A DNA stretch of 64,000 nt. It comes from Zea mays. Lineage: Eukaryota; Streptophyta; Magnoliopsida; Poales; Poaceae. The first letter of the stretch is position 1. Each line of letters opens with the position of its first letter. Of this stretch, positions 1 through 11,200 are shown piece after piece. The notes beneath the pieces are model-generated. The model did not search any database and was not told the DNA's origin. It was given only the letters and a program-made list of their open reading frames with translations. The position numbers and the translations under genes are program-made. Location: contig NC_050098.1 of the NCBI RefSeq assembly GCF_902167145.1, positions 15,954,501-16,018,500 of the forward strand, given 5' to 3'.

Positions 1-2505
1 GACTTGGCGGTGCTCAGATCCGTCAGATCCTGAGGAAGGGAAGCAGGGCGTCACAAAGAGTGCCTTGATCACGTGAAAGGTATGCCTGAAATCCTTACCT
101 GGAGGATCCTGGGAACGTTCCTGGAAAGGACCTCCATGGTCGACCGAAGCGACCCCATCGCTGCCTCGGCACACTCACGGAGCTCGTCCCGAGACTGCTC
201 CTCCCGCTCATCGTCAAGAACGAAGAGGGGCTTCGAGGCACCACGGGTCCAGAACCGGAGCGCCTCCCCACGCTGCTCATTGGGATCGCACCGCGTGAGG
301 ATGAGGTCGCCGCTCCCCACGACGGGCCGTGGTTCTGCGCCCCTCTCCTCCAAGACGTCAGGACCCCCTGCAGTCGGCGCATCGGGTACCTCCTCGGCTA
401 AGGGGGGAGGTTTCTGATCACCGACCTTGAGTAGCGGCGCCTCAGCCATCTCAGCATCGGCGACGACAGGTGGCTCCACGAGCAGAACGGCAACAACCTC
501 GGTAGAGGCTGGTGCCGGTGCCGGCAACACGTCAGGTGGGCCCAAAGCATGGCCGCGCCAGCAGTCTCCCCCGGCACGACGACCGCCTCGACGGAGGGGT
601 TAGCCTGGGGAGCTCGCCCCACTGCAACTCGTGTCGCCTGAGCCCCCCGCTTTGGGGCATCTTGTGAGGGGGCCAGCCGGCCGGCTTGGCCCGGTGCGAC
701 ACTGGCTGCAGAAGCCGGTGCCGTCTTGAGGACCTTTCGGGGAGCCAGACCGGTCTGGCCGTGCCTCCATTTGCTGGGAGGAAGAGGAAAAGCAGGATCA
801 GGACACACGAAGAAGGAGCCGGGACAGAGGTATCCTCAGATACTTACCCACTCCGGACCAAGGCCAATCGTGTCTGCGGGGAGGCCCCTCGGGCCTCGGC
901 CCCCGCAGGCGCCGCCAAGGTTTACCCCGCTGCCGGCTTCGGCACCATCCCCACCTTGGGCGCCCGGGGCACCGAAGGGATGGTCTGCCCAGGCGCAGTC
1001 ACGACGACCTGAGGACCAACCTCCTGTGCGGCCGGCACGGGCGACTGCTCTTGGGGGACAGGCAGGTCGGCCTGACTCCCCAGGGTCACCTCAACTACCT
1101 TGGCCAAGGGTTCAAGTACCCCCTTGGCCTGCCCCTGTTCTTCGGACCGGGACCCTGATGTCCCGGCCCCGGATACCGACGGCGCAAGCCCACTTGGGGG
1201 CTGGCTCGATGACCCCTAGCCCAGCCTCATATCCGGGCTGAGGCCAAGGCGGGCCGCCATGTCGTCGTCTTCGTCATCATCATCGTCATTGTCATCGTCA
1301 GGCGTCTCCAGCGATGGCTCCCTCGGAAGCCCGTCCCTCTCCTGCTTCCGACGACGCCTCTCCAAGGCGTCCCAAGCCCGCATCCGCTCGCGAATCCGAG
1401 CCTTTTTCGCGTCCTTCTTCTCCTTCTTCCTCTCCACGGCGACCCTCTGCGCGGCTCGGTCTACCGTGTCCTCCGGGACCGGTGGCAGAGAAGGCTTGTG
1501 AAACCCCAACTCCTGGAGACGGACAAAAATTTCGGCTGTGAGAACCAAGGGCAATCTGACACAAGAAATAAGAAGGAGCGGACACTCACCAGGGATATGC
1601 ACCTGCGCTCGGGACGCATCGAGGGCTGGGTAAGGGCGCCAGCGTCCAGCCTCCCTACCGTGCCGACTACCCGCCTGAGAAGGTCATCGGCAAGGAGGGG
1701 GACCAAGGACATCTGCGAACCCTCCAAGTCGAGCCCTAGCGTCATCTCCGAAAGCAGCAGCCGCTGCTCCGTCAAGGGGAGCACCCTCCGGCGATGGATG
1801 GCGGCAACCACCCCTGCGACGGTGAGCCCTCCGTCTCGCAGCTCCTGCAAGGCCTCCAGAAGGGGCTGGAGATTCTTCTGTCTCTCACGCGGGGCCCCAT
1901 AGCGCCAGTTGCTACCGGCGGCAGTAACCACTCATTGAGAAAACGACGGGAGCCTACCATCATCGTTCCGGAGGTAAAACCACCAGCGCTGTCACCCCTT
2001 GTTCGAAGACACAAGGATGGCAGGGATGTACTGTTGCGCATGCGCCTACCTCAACTGGAGGATGCAACCACCGGCCCGCACCGCCATGCAGACTCTCTTT
2101 TCCCCCGTCGTCGAGGCAAAAGGCTCCGTGGAGGAGATGGGTCCACAGATCCCAGTGGGGGTCAATCCCCAAAAATCCTTCGCAAACCGCCGCGAAGATG
2201 GCTGCTTGCGTGATAGAGTTGGGGTTGAGATTGTGCAGCCCCACCCCATAGAAATGCAGAATCACCCGCATGAAACGGCTTGCTGGCACTCCGAACCCCC
2301 GCTCATGGAAAGAGACGAAACTCAGCACATATCCCAACGGCGGGGACAGGGCGGCTCCGCTCGGAGGGACCATCCACTCCGGCTGCGGCTCACCGGAGAG
2401 GGGACAAAGCAAGCCATCGGCAACGAGGGCCTCCAGATCGTCCGCCGTGACGGTGGAGAAAGGCCACGGGTCGCGCGTCGGAACGACGGTTACCCGGTCG
2501 GCCAT
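1..2505 (-). pseudogene. Antisense multi-exon gene of element B (putative gypsy-type transposon domain), decayed
   Basis: Reading the minus strand from an ATG at 2505, the first exon encodes a domain with the pattern of the plant 'putative gypsy type transposon' family (Pfam Transposase_28 as I remember it): a hydrophobic core around PSGAALSPPLGYVLSF and FGVGLHNLNPNSI-like helices. After a one-base frameshift near 2110-2130 the frame continues with in-frame stops near 2062, 1998 and 1931. It then runs through a segment with LLEALQELRDGGLTVAGV (about 1840), an acidic and lysine-rich segment (1216-1535) and a proline/alanine-rich tail to the window edge. Introns with good borders are visible at 1536-1589 (GTGAGT...CACAG) and 30-98 (GTAAGG...CCTCAG). 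The gene continues past position 1. It runs opposite to the element's own transcription. Its molecular role is unknown; element H carries a relative at 57822-60991. Confidence 0.65.
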
Positions 2506-2635
2506 CACCAAGCAAAGGGGGTGGCAGCGGAGCAGACAAGGTGCGCGGTTTTCTTTCTCCGGCTATTCCCTCGGGTTGCGGAAACCAAAGAAGGAGGCGA
2601 GCAGCAGAGTAAAGAACCACCACCGGTCCCTCTTT

Positions 2636-2644
2636 CGAATATAT
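2636..2644 (-). promoter_or_regulatory. Probable TATA region of B's antisense gene, split by insertion of element A
   Basis: Joining the two flanks of element A and counting the duplicated TATAT once gives an AT core (TATATA) in otherwise GC-rich DNA, about 135 bases upstream of the antisense ATG at 2505. Element H has a TATA box at a similar distance (about 145 bases) from its antisense ATG. The core is nearly symmetrical, so its orientation cannot be read from sequence alone. Confidence 0.4.
2640..2644. repeat. Target-site duplication of element A, left copy (TATAT)
   Basis: The five bases immediately before the TGAAAGGG start of the 5' LTR are TATAT. They are repeated exactly after the 3' LTR at 9926-9930. 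Confidence 0.9.
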
Positions 2645-3871
2645 TGAAAGGGAAATGTGCCCTTGGGCCATTTCTAAGTATTTTGGTGATTGAGTGCCAA
2701 CGCAAGTGCTTTTGTGTTAATCTATGCAAAGTTGTGGACAAAGTGCAAATCATGTCAAAAGGTATGTTTTTAGACTTAGTACATTGTTTTATGGACTAAT
2801 GTATTATGTCTAAGTGCTGGAAACAGGAAATATTGAATTGGACCGGAGATGGCTAAAGTTTAGCTAAGGTCAGCGCAGTCTGGGTGCACCGGACTGTCCG
2901 GTGGTGCACCGGACAGTGTCCGGTGCGCCAGGCTGGCTCAGGCGAACTTGCCGCTCTCGTGAATGAATTAACGGCGTACGGCTATAATTCACCGGACTGT
3001 CCGGTGTGCACCGGACTGTCCGGTGAGCCAACGGTCGACCGCGCGATCCGCGCGAGACACGTGGCCGAGCCAACGGTTGGGAGGGAGCACCGGACTGTCC
3101 GGTGTGCACCGGACAGTGTCCGGTGCGCCAACGGCTCCCAGGCGCCAACGGTCGGCTTCGCCAAATAAGGAAGGAGATCCGCACCGGACAGTGTCCGTTG
3201 GTGCACCGGACTGTCCGGTGCGCCAGGCGACAGAAGGCAAGAATTGCCTTCCTGGATTGCTCTCAATGGCTCCTAGCTGCCTTGGGGCTATAAAAGGCCC
3301 CCTAGGCGCATGGAGGAGAAAACCAAGCATTCCTTGAGCACTCTTGATCACTCACACTCCATTCTTGCGCACTTGTTCGACATTCTAGTGATTTGAGCTC
3401 CGTTCTAGTGTGCTAGTCTTTTGAGCTTAAGTCTGGGTCTTGTGTGTGCGTATTTGCTGTGATCTTTGTGTCTTGTGTGAGTTGATAATCCCTTCCTTAC
3501 TCCGTGCTTCTTTGTGAACATCTTTGTAAGGGCGAGAGACTTCAAGTTGTGGAGATTCCTCGCAAACGGGATCAAGAAAAGCAAAGCAAAACACCATGGT
3601 ATTCAAGTGGGTCTTTGGACCGCTTGAGAGGGGTTGATTGCAACCCTCGTCTATTGGGACGCCACAACGTGAGTAGGCAAGCTTTGATCTTGGCCGAACC
3701 ACGGGATAAACCATTGTGCCATCTCTGTGATTGATCTCTTGTGGTTATTGTGTTTTGTTGAGACTCCTCTCTAGCCACTTGGCAATTATTGTGCTAACAC
3801 TTAACCAAGTTTTTGTGGCTTAAGTTTCAAGTTTTACAAGATCACCTATTCACCCCCTCTAGGTGCTCTCA
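2645..3871 (+). repeat. 5' LTR of element A
   Basis: It starts TGAAAGGGAAATGTGCCC and ends GGTGCTCTCA directly before the primer site. It contains at least four palindromic blocks of the type CACCGGACTGTCCGGTG (about 2888-2925, 2990-3026, 3089-3125, 3182-3224) and a TATA box at 3289. It differs from the 3' copy by several substitutions and small indels in the palindromic part. Confidence 0.93.
3289..3295 (+). promoter_or_regulatory. TATA box (TATAAAA) in 5' LTR of A
   Basis: TATAAAA lies downstream of the palindromic block and about 580 bases before the end of the LTR. The 3' LTR has the same box at 9340-9346. Confidence 0.7.
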
Positions 3872-3873
3872 AT

Positions 3874-3886
3874 TGGTATCGGAGCC
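3874..3886 (+). other. Primer binding site of A
   Basis: TGGTATCGGAGCC begins two bases after the LTR end. It matches the initiator methionine tRNA 3' end used by plant Copia elements, with one change from TGGTATCAGAGCC. Confidence 0.85.
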
Positions 3887-3921
3887 ATTCTCTTCAAGAA
3901 AGGGACTAACCGCCCGAAGAG

Positions 3922-6311
3922 ATGGATCCTAAGGGCAAGGGGATTGTGATCAACGATTAGGAGAAGGAGTCCTTCATCAACGAGCCGAAGGATGACAAGC
4001 CTACCGACTCGGGCTCGGGCCACAGACGCAAAGATGGGAAGAAGAAGAAGACGAGACGCATCAAGGAGATCGTCTACTACGACGATAGCGATGAGTCCAC
4101 TTCTTCCCAAAAGGACAACGACGACAACGACTACGACAAAAGAAAGACAGTTAATTCGAACTTTTCTTTTGACTACTCTTGTATTCCGCAAAGTACAAAT
4201 TCTCATTTACTCTCCATTCCACTTGGCAAACCTCCTCACTTTGATGGAGAGGACTACGGTTTTTGGAGCCACAAAATGCGTAGTCACCTGTTCTCTCTCC
4301 ATCCGAGCATATGGGAGATTGTGGAAAGTGGAATGAAACTTGATAGCTCGGATAGTCCTATGTTTATCAATGAACAGATTCATAGAAATGCACAAGCTAC
4401 TACTATGTTGTTAGCCTCTTTGTACAGGGACGAGTACCATAAGGTGAGCGGCTTGGACAATGCCAAGCAGATCTGGGACACCCTCAAGATCTCTCATGAG
4501 GGGAATGACGTCACCTTACTCACCAAGATGGAGTTGGTGGAGGGCGAGCTTGGAAGATTCGCGATGATAAGGGGCGAGGAGCCAACCCAAACATACAACC
4601 GGCTTAAGACCCTTATCAACAAAATAAGGAGCTACGGAAGCACACGATGGACGGATCACGACGTCGTCCGCCTAATGCTAAGGTCCTTTACTGTACTTGA
4701 TCCACACTTGGTGAACAATATTCGTGAAAATCCTAGGTACACCAAGATGTCGCCCGAAGAAGTTCTTGGGAAATTCGTGAGCGGGCGAATGATGATCAAG
4801 GAGGCGAGATACGTGGACGACGCGTTGAACGGTCCAATCCAGGAGCCTCAACCCATTGCTCTCAAGGCAACAAGGAGCAAGGAGGCACTACCTAGCAAGG
4901 TGGCGCAAGTTGAGGCGGCCGGGCTCAATGATGAAGAGATGGCCCTCATCATCAAGCGCTTCAAGACGGCGCTAAAGTGTCGCAAGGGACAGCCAAGCAA
5001 GACCAAGACAAAGGGGAAGCGTTCATGCTTCAAATGTGGTAAGATTGGTCATTTTATTGCTAACTGTCCCGATAATGAAAGTGACCAGGAACAAGGGAGC
5101 AAGAGGGAGAAGAAGAAGGCATACAAGAAGGCTAAGGGCGAGGCACACCTTGGCAAGGAGTGGGACTCGGATTGTTCGTCATCCGACTCCGAAAATGAAG
5201 GACTCGCCGCCACTGCCTTCAACAAGTCATCCCTCTTCCCCAACGAGCGTCACACATGCCTCATGGCGAAGGAGAAGAAGGTATGTACTCGAGACAGTAC
5301 TACTTATGATTCTTCTAGTGATGATGAGTCTAGTGATGAAGAAATAGATTACTCTAGTTTGTTCAAGGGATTGGATAGAACTAAAATAGATAAGATCAAT
5401 GAATTGATTGATGCCTTGAATGAAAAGGATAGACTCTTAGAGAAACAAGAAGACCTTTTATATGAAGAGCATGATAAATTTGTTAGTGCACAAAATTCAC
5501 TTGCTCTAGAAGTCAAAAGAAATGAAATGCTTTCTAGTGAATTGTCTACCTGTCATGATACTATCTCTAGCTTAAAGAGAATTAACAATGATTTAAATGC
5601 TAAACTAGAAGTAGCAAATAAATCTAACTCTTGTGTAGAACATGTTGTAATTTGCACTAGGTGTAAAGATTTTAATGTTGATGCTTGTAGTGAACACCTA
5701 GATTGCATTTCTAAATTAAATGATGAAGTAGCTAGTCTTAATGCCCAACTTAAGACTAACAAAAGTGAATTTGATAAATTAAAATTTGCAAGGGATGCCT
5801 ACACGATTGGTAGACACCCCTCAATTAAGGATGGACTTGGCTTCAAGAGGGAAGCCAAGAACTTGACAAGCCATAAGGCTTCCATCTCCGCCAAGGAGAA
5901 AGGGAAGGCCCCTATGGCTAGTAGTGCTAAAAAGAACCATGCTTTTATATACCATGATAGGAGACAATCTAGAAATGCTTATAGGAGTTATAATGCTCAT
6001 GATGCTTTTGATTCTCATGCCATGTTTGCTTCTAGTTCTTCCTATATGCATGGTAGAAATATGTCTAGGAGAAATGTTATTCATGTGCCTAGAAAGAATA
6101 TTGCTCATGCTCCTAGGAAAGTTAATGAATCTTCTACAATATATCATGCTTGCAATGCTTCATTTGCTATTTGTAGAAAGGATAGGAAGGTGATTGCTAG
6201 GAAGTTAGGGGCAAGATGCAAGGGAGATAAAACTTGCATTTGGGTCCTAAGAAAATTGTGACTAACCTTGTAGGACCCAACAAGAGTTGGGTACCTAAGA
6301 CCCAAGCCTAA
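3922..6311 (+). pseudogene. gag of element A (Sirevirus capsid/nucleocapsid), two lesions
   Basis: The start is taken as ATG 3922, the first ATG after the primer site. The frame has one TAG at codon 13 (3958) and is then open to 6261. The open part holds the Copia gag region (LSIPLGKPPHFDGEDYGFW, IWDTLKISHEGN), a CCHC zinc knuckle (CFKCGKIGHFIANC, residues about 369-382) and long coiled-coil stretches, followed by an Arg/His/Ser-rich tail. A one-base deletion near 6244 ends the frame at 6261. In the neighbouring frame the expected end is TAA 6309-6311, which matches the position of the gag stop in element D. Length is typical for a Sirevirus gag. Confidence 0.85.
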
Positions 6312-6324
6312 ATTTGCCTTGCAG

Positions 6325-8040
6325 GTTTATGCATCCGGGGGTACAAGCTGGATTATCGACAGCGGATGCACAAACCACATGACGGGGGAAAAGAGGATGT
6401 TCTCTTCCTACGTCAAGAACAAGGATCCCCAAGATTCAATAATATTTGGTGATGGGAACCAAGGCAAGGTAAAAGGGTTAGGTAAAATTGCTATTTCATC
6501 CGAGCACTCTATTTCCAATGTGTTTTTAGTTGAGTCGCTTGGATATAATTTGTTATCTGTTAGTCAATTATGCAATATGGGATATAATTGTCTATTCACA
6601 AATGTAGATGTGTCTGTCTTTAGAAGGTGTGATGGTTCACTAGCTTTTAAGGGTGTATTAGACGACAAACTTTACTTAGTTGATTTTGCAAAAGAGGAGG
6701 CCGGTCTAGATGCATGCTTAATTGCTAAGACTAGCATGGGCTGGCTGTGGCATCGCCGCTTAGCACATGTGGGGATGAAGAACCTTCACAAGCTTCTAAA
6801 AGGAGAACACGTGATAGGGTTAACTAATGTGCAATTCGAAAAAGATAGACCTTGTGCAGCTTGTCAAGCAGGGAAACAGGTGGGGGGCTCTCATCACACC
6901 AAAAATGTGATGACCACATCAAGACCCTTGGAGATGCTTCATATGGACCTCTTCGGACCCGTCGCCTATCTAAGTATAGGAGGAAGTAAGTATGGTCTTG
7001 TTATAGTTGATGATTTTTCCCGCTTCACTTGGGTATTCTTTTTGCAGGATAAATCTGAAACCCAAGGGACCCTCAAGCGCTTCCTCAGGAGAGCTCAAAA
7101 TGAGTTTGAGCTCAAGGTGAAAAAGATAAGGAGCGACAACGGGTCCGAGTTCAAGAACCTTCAAGTAGAGGAGTTCCTTGAGGAGGAAGGGATCAAGGAC
7201 GAGTTCTCCGCTCCCTACACACCACAACAAAATGGTGTGGTAGAGAGGAAGAACAGGACGCTCATTGATATGGCGAGGACGATGATTGGAGAGTTCAAGA
7301 CCCCCGAGCAATTTTGGTCGGAAGCCGTGAACACGGCTTGCCACGCCATCAACAGGGTCTACCTACACCGCCTCCTCAAGAAGACATCGTATGAGCTGCT
7401 AACTGGTAACAAACCCAATGTATCTTATTTTCGTGTATTTGGGAGCAAGTGTTATATTCTTGTGAAGAAAGGTAGGACTTCTAAATTTGCTCCCAAAGCT
7501 GTAGAAGGGTTTTTATTAGGTTATGACTCAAATACAAAGGCATATAGAGTATTCAACAAATCATCGGGTTTGGTTGAAGTCTCTAGTAACGTTGTATTTG
7601 ATGAGACTAATGGCTCTCCAAGAGAGCAAGTTATTGATCTTGATGATGTAGATGAAGAAGACGTTCCAACGGCCGCTATGCGCACCATGGCGATTGGCGA
7701 TGTGCGACCACAGGAACATTTGGAACAAGATCAACCTTCTTCCTCAATAATGGTGCATCCCCCAACCCAAGATGACGAACAGGTACCTCAAGTGAAGGCG
7801 CATGATCAAGGGGGAGCACAGGATGTTCAAGTTGAAGAGGAAGAAGCACCTCAGGCACCTCCAACCCAAGTTCGAGCTAAATGTCCTAGATTCGCGGAAC
7901 TTGGATTGATTTATAGCATACATGTGTTTATGCCTTTGATCATGTTCCTTATGCATTTTGTTGCTTACTTGTGGTGCTCAAGTTGTACAAACACTCCCTG
8001 GACCTCACAAGTCCTGTGTGCAAGTGATGCACATATTTAG
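6325..8040 (+). pseudogene. Truncated pol of element A: protease and integrase only
   Basis: The frame opens at the acceptor-like CAG ending at 6324 and starts with the aspartic protease (WIIDSGCTNHMTG, catalytic D-S-G). The GAG-pre-integrase zinc motif follows (H..H..C..C around WLWHRRLAHVG and CAACQAGK), then the integrase core with its three acidic residues (D in MDLFGPV, D in RSDNGSEF, E in NGVVERKNRT). Around 7878 the coding sequence jumps to what is normally 3' non-coding sequence and an unrelated tail runs to a stop at 8038-8040. All of reverse transcriptase and RNase H (roughly 2 kb in element D) is missing. The retained part is open throughout. Confidence 0.88.
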
Positions 8041-8696
8041 GGGGAGCTGTGCTACAACTTGACCCTTTGAGACTAACCGTGTGCTTGAGTTTGCTTGTTT
8101 TAGTCTCAAAGGAGGTTTGAAAGGGAAAGGTGGACTTGGACCATGAAAGACTTCCACTGCACTCCGATGAAAGAGTAACTTTTTCAAGTTCATCTTAGTG
8201 CTCTTATTGCCTTTTTACTCTTAATTGAAGATTTTGGTGAGGCAATGGGGTTAAAGGGCCAAGATTGATCCCGTTTTGGTGCTTGATGCCAAAGGGGGAG
8301 AAAATAAAGGCCAAAGCAATAAATGGATCATCTACCAATTGAGAGTTTTTGAAAATAGTAGAATAGAGCTTTTGGTTTGTCAAAACTCTTTTATTGTCTC
8401 TCTTGTCAAAAGTTGGCTTCTTGTGGGGAGAAGTGTTGATTATGGGCAAAAGGGGGAGTTTTGAAATCTTGAATCAATTTCTCTTGGAATGACTTTCTTT
8501 GTGTATTAACAAGTGTGTTTGACTTAGAGATAGGAATTTGAGTTTGATTTGCAAAAACAAACCAAGTGGTGGCAAAGAGTGATCCGTATATGCCAAATAT
8601 GAATCAAAACAATTTTGAGTTCTCATTTGCATTGATATTACACTTGTTCTAGTTGCTTTATGTTGTGTTGGCATAAATCACCAAAAAGGGGGAGAT
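8041..8696 (+). other. 3' non-coding region of A with repeated purine tracts and the polypurine tract
   Basis: No gene is visible. The short purine block AGGGGGAG recurs at about 8040, 8293 and 8450 and finally as AAAAAGGGGGAGA at 8683-8695, one base before the 3' LTR. The last one is the plus-strand primer site. Multiple upstream copies of this motif are a known Sirevirus trait. Confidence 0.8.
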
Positions 8697-9925
8697 TGAA
8701 AGGGAAATGTGCCCTTGGGCCATTTCTAAGTATTTTGGTGATTGAGTGCCAACGCAAGTGCTTTTGTGTTAATCTATGCAAAGTTGTGGACAAAGTGCAA
8801 ATCATGTCAAAAGGTATGTTTTTAGACTTAGTACATTGTTTTATGGACTAATGTATTATGTCTAAGTGCTGGAAACAGGAAAGATTGAATTGGAGCAGAG
8901 ATGGCTAAAGTTTAGCTAAGGTCAGCGCAGTCTGGGTGCACCGGACTGTCTGGTGGTGCACCAGATAGTGTCCGGTGCGCCAGGCTGGCTCAGGCGAACT
9001 TGCCGCTCTCGGGAATGAATTAACGGCGTACGACTATAATTCACCAGACTGTCCGGTGTGCACCGGACTGTCCGGTGAGCCAATGGTCGGCCGGGCCAAC
9101 GGTCGGCCGCGCGATCCGCGCGAGACACGTGGCCGAGCCAACGGTCGGGAGGGAGCACCGGACTGTCCGGTGTGCACCGGACAGTGTCCGGTGCGCCAAC
9201 GGTCGGCTTCGCCAAATAAGGAAGGAGATCCGCACCGGACAGTGTCCGGTGGTGCACCGGACTGTCCGGTGCGCCAGGCGACAGAAGGCAAGAATTGCCT
9301 TCCTGGATTGCTCTCAACGGCTCCTAGCTGCCTTGGGGCTATAAAAGGGACCCCTAGGCACATGGAGGAGAAAACCAAGCATTCCTTGAGCACTCTTGAT
9401 CACTCACACTCCATTCTTGCGCACTTGTTCGACATTCTAGTGATTTGAGCTCCGTTCTAGTGTGCTAGTCTTTTGAGCTTAAGTCTGGGTCTTGTGTGTG
9501 CGTATTTGCTGTGATCTTTGTGTCTTGTGTGAGTTGCTAATCCCTTCCTTACTCCGTGCTTCTTTGTGAACATCTTTGTAAGGGCGAGAGACTCCATGTT
9601 GTGGAGATTCCTCGCAAACGGGATCAAGAAAAGCAAAGCAAAACACCGTGGTATTCAAGTGGGTCTTTGGACCGCTTGAGAGGGGTTGATTGCAACCCTC
9701 GTCCATTGGGACGCCACAACGTGGAGTAGGCAAGCTTTGGTCTTGGCCGAACCACGGGATAAACCACTGTGCCATCTCTGTGATTGATCTCTTGTGGTTA
9801 TTGTGTTTTGTTGAGACTCCTCTCTAGCCACTTGGCAATTATTGTGCTAACACTTAACCAAGTTTTTGTGGCTTAAGTTTCAAGTTTTACAAGATCACCT
9901 ATTCACCCCCCTCTAGGTGCTCTCA
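8697..9925 (+). repeat. 3' LTR of element A
   Basis: It starts TGAAAGGGAAATGTGCCC and ends GGTGCTCTCA, matching the 5' copy closely. TATAAAA is at 9340-9346. It is followed by the right TATAT duplication. Confidence 0.93.
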
Positions 9926-9930
9926 TATAT
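9926..9930. repeat. Target-site duplication of element A, right copy (TATAT)
   Basis: Exact repeat of 2640-2644 immediately after the 3' LTR. Confidence 0.9.
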
Positions 9931-11200
9931 AAAGGCCCGGGCAAGACCCGTTCAACACTTCGCCCGAACCCGCCGCGAAATTCAAAACTCGAAGGCCAAA
10001 CGCCCGTTCCTCGAATGGCTGCCCCGCGAACCACTCGTCCCGTCGCATTAACCCCGCGCCGGGCAGGCGACACCTTTGGCAGGCGAAGCGGGCGACGCTT
10101 CACCTCCGCCATAATGACCGCATCAAAAAAGGTGCGCCACACTGTTCAGTTTCGTATCCTTTTCCTCTTCCCCTTTCTCTCTCTTGCTATAGGGACCGGG
10201 AAAGGGGATACTCCGAAAGGGATCCTTCTCTGCGAAGGAAGCGGGTCCCGAGCCCTCGTATTGATCAGGGGTTCGAAGGCTGGCCCCTCGGAAGGGTTCG
10301 ACAGCCACCCCAGAGCACTCGGGCTCCGCGCCCACTACTGATTAGAGGTTCGAAGGCTGGCCCCTCGGAAGGGTTCGACAGCCGCCTCAGGCCACTTGGG
10401 CTCCGCGCCCACTACTGATCAGGGGTTCGAAGGCTGGCCCCCCGAAGGGTTCGACAGCCGCCTCAGAACACGCAGAGCGAGGGATGACTCTGGGTACGTC
10501 CGATACATGGCCGAGGCTCGGGCTACGCTCCCGAGGTACCCTAGGACATTTCCGAGACCAGCAGGAGCGATTCTGTAACGAAATCCCATCAGAGGGAGGC
10601 ATTGAGCCCTCAGACCCTATCAAACGGGACCGAGTCCGGCAAATCACCTGCAGGTACTTTTGGAGCGCGCCTCTGGGCCACTAGCCGACCCTTATCAAAC
10701 GGGGCACAGGCGTCCACTCGGATCACCCGTTAGCAACTCACTGGAGACACCATGTTTGGCGCCCTCCGAGGGCAACATGGCGCTTTCTCCCCTCCTCCTT
10801 GCGGAAAGGCGATGAAGGGGCGTATGATAAAAGCCGAGTCAGTCCTTGACCGTCCTCTCGCTCTGTGTAGAGGCTCGGGGGCTGCTCTCGCAAACCCGGC
10901 TCCGGCCAAACCGTTGACAGTGTCAACATACCAGCCCGAGAACTCGGAACCTGACCATGCACCCGGGCTACGATCAGATCGCATGAGGTAACAACCAGAC
11001 CGGTCGAGGCTTCACGAAAGGCATTAAGACCTCGAAGGAGTCAAACCACTCCTCCGAGGCCTCGGGGGCTACACCCGGCGGGTGCGCTCGCGCGCACCCA
11101 CTGGAACGAAATGTAACCGAGAGAGGCCGGTCCCCTTGCAAAAAAGTGTGATAAAGCCTCCAAGCGAGTACCAACACTCCCTTTGAGGATCGGGGGCTAC
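9931..11200 (+). other. Element B interior between antisense promoter and 3' LTR, ending in polypurine tract
   Basis: GC-rich sequence with no convincing coding frame on either strand. It holds a 77-base tandem repeat (listed separately) and many TTCGAA/CTCGGG words. The purine-rich GAGGATCGGGGG at 11185-11196 just before the LTR is the likely plus-strand primer site. Confidence 0.6.
10263..10480 (+). repeat. 77-base tandem repeat, about 2.8 copies, in element B
   Basis: The word GTTCGAAGGCTGGCC starts at 10271, 10348 and 10425, a constant spacing of 77 bases. Each unit contains GGGTTCGACAGCC and CGGGCTCCGCGCCCACTACTG, with a few substitutions between units. Confidence 0.85.

Larger units (their letters stand above)
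2645..9925 (+). mobile_element. Element A: Ji-like Sirevirus (Copia), internally deleted, 7281 bp
   Basis: This is a complete insertion bounded by TG...CA LTRs of 1227 and 1229 bases and a perfect TATAT duplication. Order inside: 5' LTR, primer site, gag, protease, integrase, then a jump straight to the 3' non-coding region. Reverse transcriptase and RNase H are absent, so the copy cannot move without help from a relative. Sirevirus hallmarks are present: LTRs full of CACCGGACTGTCCGGTG-like palindromes, a long gag, and several AAGGGGGAG tracts after pol. The LTR start (TGAAAGGGAAATGTGCCC) and protein wording are those I associate with maize Ji. Confidence 0.9.

Noticed and set aside
1999..2799. 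Plus-strand frame of 266 codons crossing the left boundary of element A
   Set aside because: It runs across the A insertion junction and is antisense to B's recognisable antisense gene, so it cannot be an ancestral gene.
3874..3886. tRNA-like matches at the LTR borders
   Set aside because: Only about 13 bases match a tRNA 3' end, as expected for a primer binding site. No cloverleaf sequence surrounds them.
8922..9448. Open frames on both strands across the LTR palindromes (for example 8975-9448 plus and 8922-9317 minus)
   Set aside because: Their translations are only repeats of the palindrome (TGQSGA, HRTVRCA words). They appear in every LTR copy in all frames and have no coding signature.
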